Position numbers and translations under genes: made by a program. From Caenimonas soli (GTDB lineage: Bacteria > Pseudomonadota > Gammaproteobacteria > Burkholderiales > Burkholderiaceae_C), in NCBI RefSeq assembly GCF_013155545.1, contig NZ_JABJVV010000002.1:124001-188000 (forward strand): 64,000 bases of DNA, read 5' to 3'. The notes below the pieces were generated by a model. That model searched no databases and was not told the DNA's origin. It saw nothing but the letters and a program-made list of their open reading frames with translations. Position 1 is the stretch's first letter. The number at the start of each line of letters is the position of its first letter. Shown here piece by piece: positions 57,649 to 64,000 of this stretch.

Positions 57649-60120
57649 TCAGTTCTCCAGCTCGTCCATGAAGGCCTCGAGTTCATCGATGGGCAGGGGC
57701 TTGCAGAACAGGTAACCCTGGTATTCGTAGCAGCCCTGCTGCGCCAGGAACGCGCGCTGTGCCTGCGTTTCCACACCTTCCGCAATCACACCCAGGCCCA
57801 GGCTCTGCGCCAGGCCGATGATGGTGCGGGCGATGGCGGCGTCGTTGGCATCGGTCAGGATGTCTTTCACGAATTCGCGGTCGATCTTCAGCTGATCGAG
57901 GGGCAGGCGTTTGAGATAGGACAGCGACGAGTAGCCCATGCCGAAGTCGTCGAGCGACAGCGTCACGCCCATCTCCTTCAGGCTACCCATCTTGGCGACG
58001 GTCACTTCGATGCCATCGGCCAGCAGGCTCTCGGTGAGTTCGAGCTTGAGCTTGTGCGGCGCGATGCCGGAGTTGGCAATGGCCGTCATCACCTCGTCCA
58101 CGAAATCCGCATCGCGGAACTGGCGCACGCTCACGTTCACGGCAATGCTGAGATGGCTGCGCTCCGGGAATTTGGCCCACTCGGCGAGCTGGGCGCAGGC
58201 CTGCTCCAGCACCCAGCGCCCGATCGGCACGATCAGCGAGGTTTCCTCGGCGGTCGGGATGAAATGCGCCGGCGGCACCATATCGCGCTGCGGGTGGCGC
58301 CAGCGCAGCAGCGCCTCGACACCGGTCATGCAGCCGTCGGCGCCCACCTGGGGCTGATAGTCGATGAGGAACTGGCCCTCGCGCCAGGCTTGCCGAAGAT
58401 CGGTGGCCAGCGCGGCGTTGGCCGTCACCACCGCCTGCATCTCGGGATCGAAGAAACAGAAAGTGTTGCGGCCGGCGTTCTTGGCCTGGTACATGGCCAG
58501 GTCGGCCTGCTTGAGCAGTTCACTCACCGACCAGGGCGCGCGTCCGAACAAGGTGACGCCGATGCTGCAGGTGCTGTGGTGCAGGTGGCCCGAGAGGATG
58601 TACGGCTCTCCCAGCTTGGCCAGGATGCGCTCGCTCACGGCGCGCGCGCCGGCCGCGGGTTCCAGCGGCTTGTGGCCGGTGTTCTCCAGCAGGATCACGA
58701 ACTCGTCGCCGCCCAGGCGCGCCACGGTGTCGCCGCGGGCGACACACGAACGCAGGCGCTCGGCCACCTGCTGCAGCAGCTGGTCGCCCTTCTGGTGGCC
58801 CAGCGTGTCGTTGAGCACCTTGAAATTGTCCAGATCGATGAACATCAGCGCGCCCTCGCGCGGCCGGTCATGGTCGGACAGCGCTTCCTGCAACCGGTCC
58901 AGCAGGAGCTGGCGATTCGGCAGCCTCGTCAAAGGATCGTAGAAGGCAAGGTACTGGATCTTTTCCTCGGCCGTCTTGCGCTCGGTGATGTCACGGCCCA
59001 CGGCGACCCAATGGGTGAGCTTGCGCGCCTCGTTCCAGACCGGCGAAACCTCCAGGTCGACCCAGAAGGCTTCGCCGCTCTTCTTGTAATTGATCAGGTC
59101 CACCCGGGCCGGCTGCCACTGCTCCATCGCGGCGCGAATCCGGTCGAGCTCGCGCCGCTGCGTGGCCGGTCCCTGCAGCAGCCGGGGCGTGCGCCCCAGT
59201 ACCTCTTCGGGGCTGTAACCGGTGCGCCGCTCGAAAGCCTCGTTCACGAAGACGATGCGCGGCCCGGGCGCGTTGAACGGCCCGGCCTCGGTGATGATGA
59301 CGATGTCGTTGAGCCGCGCGATGCTGCTTTCCAGAAGCCTCAGCTGCTCCTCGGATTTATGCCGCGCCGTCACGTCGCGCAGGTGCACAGCCAAGCCTGC
59401 GCCGAAGGGGTAACCACGCACTTCTATACGGCTGGACAGGCGGGCGTCCAGCGCCTCGGCCTCCAGCAACTGGTCGTTCTCGAAGCTGCGCCTGCACTGC
59501 TCCTCCATGCGCAGGCGAACGGTTTTCTGGAACGAATTCCAGATAGGGCGGCCCAGCAGTTCACGCGCCGGCCTGCCCAGCAGCAGCTCCGCCTTCTCAT
59601 TGATATAGGTGAACCGTCCCTCGCGATCGATGGTGGCAAAAGCCTCGCCGCTGCCCATCGCCCCACCCATGCTCACGGCGTGGCGCAGCAGCGTGCCGGG
59701 GCGGTGGCCGTGCGGCGCGATCTCCTGCACGGCGCCCTCCACCCGCGCAATGTCGCCGGCCTCGTTGCGCACGGCATGGCCAATGGAGCGAACCCAGGCA
59801 CGCCGGCCCTTGAGCGTGACGATCTGCATCTCCTCGTCGAAGGGCTCACCTGCGGTCGCGCAGGCTTCAACCAGGCCCAGCACCTTGTCGCGCCACTCGG
59901 GTGCGTAGAAACCAAACGCGTCCTCACGCGGCGGCCTGTAGCCCGCCGGCGCGTCGTGGATGGCCGCCAGCTGATCGGACCACTCGAGCTTGTCCTGCTC
60001 CAGGTCGAGCGTCCACACACCCACGAACGCCGTGCGCTCAACAAGCTTGAGCAGCGTCTGGAGCTGTTCCAGCCGGTCCGATTCCATCGTGGCGGTCATC
60101 ATTGGTTGGTCTGCGTCCAT
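57649..60120 (-). CDS. PAS-PAS-PAS-GGDEF-EAL cyclic-di-GMP turnover protein
   Basis: An 823-residue cytoplasmic protein. Three PAS-type domains (about residues 10-380, e.g. RPPREDAFGFYAPEWR, GRFTYINEKAELLLGR, FVNEAFERRTGYSPEEVLG) precede a GGDEF domain with intact GGDEF in TVARLGGDEFVILLEN. No RxxD inhibitory site lies at the expected place. An EAL domain follows with VEALLRWRHP, NVSVRQF, ELTESLLADG, LDDFGMGYSSLSYLK and AEGVETQAQ, so the phosphodiesterase site looks complete. It probably makes or degrades c-di-GMP in response to a PAS signal. The ATG at 60120 is chosen; two in-frame ATGs follow within eight codons. Confidence 0.93.
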   Translation of the reverse strand: MDADQPMMTATMESDRLEQLQTLLKLVERTAFVGVWTLDLEQDKLEWSDQLAAIHDAPAGYRPPREDAFGFYAPEWRDKVLGLVEACATAGEPFDEEMQIVTLKGRRAWVRSIGHAVRNEAGDIARVEGAVQEIAPHGHRPGTLLRHAVSMGGAMGSGEAFATIDREGRFTYINEKAELLLGRPARELLGRPIWNSFQKTVRLRMEEQCRRSFENDQLLEAEALDARLSSRIEVRGYPFGAGLAVHLRDVTARHKSEEQLRLLESSIARLNDIVIITEAGPFNAPGPRIVFVNEAFERRTGYSPEEVLGRTPRLLQGPATQRRELDRIRAAMEQWQPARVDLINYKKSGEAFWVDLEVSPVWNEARKLTHWVAVGRDITERKTAEEKIQYLAFYDPLTRLPNRQLLLDRLQEALSDHDRPREGALMFIDLDNFKVLNDTLGHQKGDQLLQQVAERLRSCVARGDTVARLGGDEFVILLENTGHKPLEPAAGARAVSERILAKLGEPYILSGHLHHSTCSIGVTLFGRAPWSVSELLKQADLAMYQAKNAGRNTFCFFDPEMQAVVTANAALATDLRQAWREGQFLIDYQPQVGADGCMTGVEALLRWRHPQRDMVPPAHFIPTAEETSLIVPIGRWVLEQACAQLAEWAKFPERSHLSIAVNVSVRQFRDADFVDEVMTAIANSGIAPHKLKLELTESLLADGIEVTVAKMGSLKEMGVTLSLDDFGMGYSSLSYLKRLPLDQLKIDREFVKDILTDANDAAIARTIIGLAQSLGLGVIAEGVETQAQRAFLAQQGCYEYQGYLFCKPLPIDELEAFMDELEN

Positions 60121-60158
60121 TCGTATCTTAGGTGCGCCAAGGTTGCTTGTGTATCAAG

Positions 60159-60174
60159 GTAGGCATCGTCCTAC
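60159..60174. promoter_or_regulatory. GTAGG-N6-CCTAC inverted repeat, copy 2
   Basis: GTAGG-catcgt-CCTAC, extended to 6-bp arms (GGTAGG/CCTACC). It lies 39 bases upstream of the GGDEF-EAL start and 71 bases upstream of the divergent response regulator. Adjacent GCTTGTGTATCAA (60145-60157) recurs upstream of the BcsB-like gene. Confidence 0.5.
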
Positions 60175-60244
60175 CGCGGCTCGCGTGCTAGTCCGGGGAT
60201 GCAACAAGCATCATCCTCGCATGATGGCGGACCATCATTGAATC

Positions 60245-60655
60245 TTGTCGAAAGTTCCTGTGCATCTGCAAGCCTTTGTCATAGAAGACAACGCGACGAT
60301 TCGGGAGAATCTCATCGGGACTCTGGAAGAGCTCACATGCGTGCACGTCGCGGGCGTCAGCTCGACCGAGAAAGACGCGTTGTCGTGGCTCGAACAGAAC
60401 ATCGAGAAATGGGATTTGGTGATTGTCGATCTGTTTCTCAAGCAAGGCAGCGGCATCCATCTCGCACAATGCATCAAGCGGCGCCGGGCTAGCCAGAAGA
60501 TCGTGGTGTTCAGCAATTACATCAACGCCAGCGTGCGCAAACGTTGCGCACAGCTGGGTGTCGACGCCGTCTTCGACAAGTCCACGGAGATCGATGCGCT
60601 GGTGGATTATTGCGCGCACCAGTGCTTCCGCATTGCGCAGGCCCAAGCGGCCTGA
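60245..60655 (+). CDS. single-domain response regulator
   Basis: A 136-residue receiver domain with no output domain. The acidic pair is Glu14-Asp15, the phospho-acceptor is Asp62 (DLVIVDLFLKQGSG), and the conserved lysine is in DAVFDKSTE. Such proteins relay phosphate or act by protein contact. The start is a TTG at 60245 or a GTG at 60260; neither has a clear RBS. It is divergent from the GGDEF-EAL gene and convergent with the BcsB-like gene (4-base gap), so a link to c-di-GMP control is plausible. Confidence 0.85.
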   Translation: MSKVPVHLQAFVIEDNATIRENLIGTLEELTCVHVAGVSSTEKDALSWLEQNIEKWDLVIVDLFLKQGSGIHLAQCIKRRRASQKIVVFSNYINASVRKRCAQLGVDAVFDKSTEIDALVDYCAHQCFRIAQAQAA

Positions 60656-60659
60656 CCGC

Positions 60660-62891
60660 TCAGCCGCCCGATTTGCCATTGCCAGCCTTGCTGGCCTTGC
60701 GCTGGTACATGCGGAAGGCGTAGGCCAGCAGCGCCGCCCCGGCAGCGATCAACAGCAAAGCCGGCAACCACAGATGCCCGCGCGCCTTGGGCGCCGGTAT
60801 GGTTTCGCGAACCATGTCCTGCCCCGACGGATCCGTCGTGTTGATTTCCGCGCGCAGCCCGCTCATGCCTATCACCGCCACGTTGCCTGCCGACAGCTGC
60901 AAGGGCATCCCCATGGGCGGCGCCTCGCGGCTCAGCGTGCGGTAGATGGCGCCGGTGTCGCGGCCCACCTGCGTGACCTCCAGCAGGCCCGCGCGGCCCA
61001 GCCCATTGACGTCCAACAGCGGCCGGTCGTTTCCATCCGCCAGATACAGGCGGCCGCCTTCCAGCTTGACCTCGCTCTTGTCCGCATCCTTGAGCTCCAC
61101 GTCGATGGCCAGGAAGGGGCCTTTGAGCTTCGGCGGCCCCACGTCTGCCACCGCGACGAAGCGGGCCCGTGAAGGCGATACGCCGGTGCTCGCCGCCAGG
61201 CTGATCACGCGCGGCAAGCTGTTCTGCGAGTCATACAGATACGCGATCGGCACCAGCAGGTTGACGCCATCGGAGTAACGGGAAATCAGGCCGCTGAAAT
61301 CGGGACCCGGCTCCCGCTTGTCCAACAGCATATGGCTGGTGGCCAGCACGGAGACCGGATACGACTCGGGTGTTTCGCGGCAGCGGTCGCTCGCCTGTTG
61401 CCGCACGAAGGAAACGCGGATGTTGTTGCGGGTGCTCAGGACATGGCGCGGGATGGGTGCCACGATGCGTTCGCGCCGGCCGTGCGCTTCCATCTCGCGC
61501 GCTCCCAGCAGCACGTCGTTCAGGAATACCGAGACGACGGGTGGTGTGCGCGCCGCGCCGGGCGCAGCAGCGACGTCGATCACGAGCGAGGCGGGGCCGC
61601 GGCCTTCGCCCGTGACGGCCGTGATGTCGAAGCCGGCATTCCAGTCGGCGCGCGAAAGCACGTCCAGCGTGGCGGGCTTGGCGCCCAGGTACTTGAGCGA
61701 CACCGCCGTGAAATCGACCTTGGGATCGTCCGCCGCGTTCAACGTCAGCGACGGCGTCCCGGTGGCCTGATGCCACGACTGCGTGAAAAGCCCCGCCGCC
61801 TGCGCGCCTGCGTCGGGCGCGACCACGATAGCCGCGCGCCCGAACACGTTGCCCAGCCTGACCTGGCCCGTGGCCAGTTGCCTGCCCCAGCCGTCCAGGG
61901 CCTTGCCCCGCCATTCCGCAAATGCATCGAGCGATTCGGGCGGAAGCTGGGCGCGCAGTTCGTCCAGCGCCTGCGCGAGCACGCTGCCGGTGGCGCGATC
62001 GGCCACGACGATATCGGGCTGCAATAGCCCGCCCTGCCCCAATGCCATCAGCGCGCCGACCTCCGCCAGGTCCTTGAGGCGGCGCTTGCCGCCTTCCGCC
62101 AGGGCGGCGAATGCCGGCACCTTGCGCAGCCCCGTGGGCACCACCACCGCGTGCAAGTCCACCGTGTCGCCCACGGCTGGCAGGGCGACGATGCGCGGCC
62201 GCTTGCCGGCGCGCTCCAGCGCCACACCCAGGCGCCAGGCCGAGTCGTACGCGTCGGTCGAGAGCTTGCTTCCGGCGATCAGGATCATCGGCGACGGCGG
62301 CAGCGAGCCCCAGGCCGCCGGCAGATCGGCTACGGCCGAGCTGTCATACCGATAGGTAAAGCGTGTGGTCGGCTCGATCCGCAACAAGTTGCCGGGCGTG
62401 CGGGTGTCGGAGCAGGTGTTCTCGCGGCCGATGGCGGTGCGCCAGTCCAGGTTGAACCGCACGAGCCCGCTAGACCGCGGCGCGCCGTCGACGGCCAGCG
62501 TCAGGCTGCCGTCGCCGCGCTCGGCGGCCACGGGCCGCGCCGACACCGGGAAACCGTCGATCGACAGGATCAAGGTGGTACGGCCTCCATCGGCTCGCAC
62601 GAAGCTGGCGTCCATCTGCAGCGTGCCGTTGGCGAAGGGCACGCCGGGCGGCACGGGCAGCACGATCTCGCGCGTGGCTTCGGGATAGCCCAGCACCAGG
62701 GGGTTGGTGATGCCGATGTCCGCCAGGGTGACCACGCGCGAAACCCAGGTATCGCTGCTCATGCGACGGAACACTTCGGCAGGTGAGGCAGCCGAAGCTG
62801 CGGCGGCGGGGGGCATGGCGCCTGCGGATTGGGCGAAGGCCATGCCCGGCAGTAAAGCAGTGACCAGTAGGACCGAGCGAAGTAGCTTCAA
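60660..62891 (-). CDS. BcsB-like cellulose synthase regulatory subunit homologue
   Basis: A 743-residue periplasmic protein with a signal peptide (MKLLRSVLLVTALLPGMAFA) and a single C-terminal membrane helix (LWLPALLLIAAGAALLAYAF), the topology of BcsB. Carbohydrate-binding-like beta domains (TLQMDASFVRADGGRTTLILSIDG, PPVVSVFLNDVLLGA) alternate with alpha/beta segments (PMILIAGSKLSTDAYDSAWRLG), also as in BcsB. No bcsA, bcsC or bcsZ is adjacent. Assignment rests on topology and pattern; a different exopolysaccharide system is possible. Confidence 0.65.
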   Translation of the reverse strand: MKLLRSVLLVTALLPGMAFAQSAGAMPPAAAASAASPAEVFRRMSSDTWVSRVVTLADIGITNPLVLGYPEATREIVLPVPPGVPFANGTLQMDASFVRADGGRTTLILSIDGFPVSARPVAAERGDGSLTLAVDGAPRSSGLVRFNLDWRTAIGRENTCSDTRTPGNLLRIEPTTRFTYRYDSSAVADLPAAWGSLPPSPMILIAGSKLSTDAYDSAWRLGVALERAGKRPRIVALPAVGDTVDLHAVVVPTGLRKVPAFAALAEGGKRRLKDLAEVGALMALGQGGLLQPDIVVADRATGSVLAQALDELRAQLPPESLDAFAEWRGKALDGWGRQLATGQVRLGNVFGRAAIVVAPDAGAQAAGLFTQSWHQATGTPSLTLNAADDPKVDFTAVSLKYLGAKPATLDVLSRADWNAGFDITAVTGEGRGPASLVIDVAAAPGAARTPPVVSVFLNDVLLGAREMEAHGRRERIVAPIPRHVLSTRNNIRVSFVRQQASDRCRETPESYPVSVLATSHMLLDKREPGPDFSGLISRYSDGVNLLVPIAYLYDSQNSLPRVISLAASTGVSPSRARFVAVADVGPPKLKGPFLAIDVELKDADKSEVKLEGGRLYLADGNDRPLLDVNGLGRAGLLEVTQVGRDTGAIYRTLSREAPPMGMPLQLSAGNVAVIGMSGLRAEINTTDPSGQDMVRETIPAPKARGHLWLPALLLIAAGAALLAYAFRMYQRKASKAGNGKSGG

Positions 62892-63020
62892 TTGAATCCC
62901 CTTGCTGCTGAGGCACTGCGTGGAGCTTGGCGCCCCTGGCTCAGCTTGTGTGTATCAAACCCGTTGTTGAATTTAGATTTTGTAACCGGGTTGACCCGAC
63001 AGCAAAGTCGCCGTCAGCGC

Positions 63021-63036
63021 GTAGGAGGGTGCCTAC
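63021..63036. promoter_or_regulatory. GTAGG-N6-CCTAC inverted repeat, copy 3
   Basis: GTAGG-agggtg-CCTAC, extended to CGTAGG/CCTACG. It lies in the 215-base divergent region between the BcsB-like gene and the rhodanese gene. GCTTGTGTGTATCAA (62944-62958) nearby resembles the box beside copy 2. Confidence 0.5.
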
Positions 63037-63106
63037 GAAAACGTCGGGATGTAAGAGAAAAGGCCAGCTAAACTCGCCCTCTCCACCGAGAACCGAACCC
63101 ACCACC

Positions 63107-64000
63107 ATGGCCGCGCTCAACATCAATGGCCGCCGTCAACCCGGCCACCTGTTGCCACGGCACCTTCCCCGATGGCAGCAACTGGTGACGCCCGGTTGGC
63201 TGGCCGCCCTGATTGCCGGGCAGCCTGTCATTGCCGCCCCGCCGGGCCAGTGGCGCCTGTTCGAAGTCGGGTGCGATGGCGCGGAGCTTTTTAAGCAAAG
63301 CCATATCCCCGGCGCCGGCTATCTGGATACCCAACAGTTGGAGAGCGGTCCGCTGTGGAACAAGGTTCCGGACCAGGCGCTGTTGCAGGTGCTCCTGGAC
63401 AACGGCATCCGTCACGACACCACGGTGCTGCTGTATGGCCGCAATATGCTGTCGGCGGCACGGGCCGCGCATCTGCTGTTGTATGCCGGGGTGGAAGACG
63501 TGCGCCTGCTCGACGGCGGTTTTCAGGCCTGGCAGGCCGCTGCTTGTCCCGTCTTGCCGGGAACGCCGCATCCACCTGCGACGGCGAGCGAATTTGGCGC
63601 CCACTTTCCCGCCCATCCGGAATACCTGATGGACATGCATCAGGTGCGTGAACTCATGCTTCGGAAAGATGGCGTTCTGGTCAGCATCCGCACCTGGAAT
63701 GAATTCATCGGCAAGACCTCCGGCTACAGCTACATCGCAGCAAAAGGCGATATCCCGGGAGCACGCTGGGGGCGCGCCGGCCTCGACGGCGATGTCAACA
63801 GCATGGACGATTTCCATCACCCGGACGGCACCATGAAGCCGCCCGCCGAGATCCAGGAGTTCTGGGGAAACGCGGGCATCCACTCAGGGCAGCGGACGAC
63901 GTTCTACTGCGGCACGGGGTGGCGCGCCTCCCTCGCCTTCTTCTATGCGTGGTTGATGAACTGGGAGCAGATCAGCGTGTATGACGGCGGCTGGTGCGAA
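63107..64000 (+). CDS. rhodanese-type sulfurtransferase (3' truncated)
   Basis: The frame from ATG 63107 stays open for 298 codons to the window edge. At least two rhodanese domains are visible. The first (residues about 30-150, FEVGCDGAELFKQSHIPGAGYLD) has GRNML where an active Cys loop would be, so it looks inactive. The second contains the active-site loop FYCGTGWRAS with a catalytic Cys. CGTGWR is the loop of YnjE-type sulfurtransferases. It has no signal peptide and probably moves sulfane sulfur in the cytoplasm. The acceptor is unknown. Confidence 0.85.
   Translation, partial: MAALNINGRRQPGHLLPRHLPRWQQLVTPGWLAALIAGQPVIAAPPGQWRLFEVGCDGAELFKQSHIPGAGYLDTQQLESGPLWNKVPDQALLQVLLDNGIRHDTTVLLYGRNMLSAARAAHLLLYAGVEDVRLLDGGFQAWQAAACPVLPGTPHPPATASEFGAHFPAHPEYLMDMHQVRELMLRKDGVLVSIRTWNEFIGKTSGYSYIAAKGDIPGARWGRAGLDGDVNSMDDFHHPDGTMKPPAEIQEFWGNAGIHSGQRTTFYCGTGWRASLAFFYAWLMNWEQISVYDGGWCE

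Overview
This 64 kb window is G+C-rich, densely coding chromosomal DNA. It looks like a betaproteobacterium of the order Burkholderiales, most likely family Comamonadaceae (Ramlibacter/Variovorax-like). The assignment is inferred from content: several Bug/TctC solute receptors without membrane partners, the conserved block yicC - Ser/Thr kinase - PP2C phosphatase - rph - rdgB - hemW, a urtABCDE-urease locus, a 180-kDa-type glutamate dehydrogenase, and a GC-hairpin repeat of a kind I associate with Comamonadaceae. No CRISPR array, phage, transposase or rRNA was seen. One tRNA (Ser, anticodon TGA) is present. No intergenic gap exceeds about 300 bases.

Region 1 (1-16447) is a sugar-diacid and glyoxylate island. 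It holds a truncated Bug receptor, a LysR regulator, gcl-hyi-glxR (glyoxylate to glycerate) and galactarate dehydratase garD. Divergent from garD is a tight seven-gene operon: kdgD, two Bug receptors, a 2-hydroxyacid dehydrogenase, gudD, a GarL-type aldolase and a second glxR. The encoded steps take glucarate or galactarate to 5-keto-4-deoxyglucarate. That intermediate can then go either to 2-oxoglutarate semialdehyde (KdgD) or to pyruvate plus tartronate semialdehyde (aldolase, then GlxR to glycerate). The two glxR genes share a 515-bp tract that is about 99% identical while their 5' halves differ. A malic enzyme-phosphotransacetylase fusion (maeB) closes the region.

Region 2 (16448-41032) is a nitrogen island. 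A structured leader precedes a NitT/TauT-type ABC transporter whose last gene runs straight into ureD. Secreted or stress-type small genes follow, then urtABCDE for urea uptake on the minus strand, then a hemerythrin-like protein and a glycosyltransferase. A two-component pair comes next, in which the kinase is fused to an NCS1 nucleobase-type transporter and carries an in-frame repeat insertion in its receiver domain. The rest of urease (ureA, a 58-aa membrane protein, ureBCEFG) follows, then an amino-acid/amide-type binding protein.

Region 3 (41071-55954) is largely core genome: tRNA-Ser, a PAS histidine kinase, NAD-glutamate dehydrogenase, hemW, rdgB, rph, PP2C, Ser/Thr kinase, yicC, gmk, rpoZ and spoT.

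Region 4 (55924-64000) holds greB, two small regulatory-type genes (one resembling a degenerate histidine kinase), a PAS-GGDEF-EAL protein, a single-domain response regulator, an orphan BcsB-like protein and a truncated rhodanese. An inverted repeat, GTAGG-N6-CCTAC, occurs three times in intergenic DNA (23079, 60159, 63021). The promoters of the GGDEF-EAL and BcsB genes share a further box. These suggest a small regulon.
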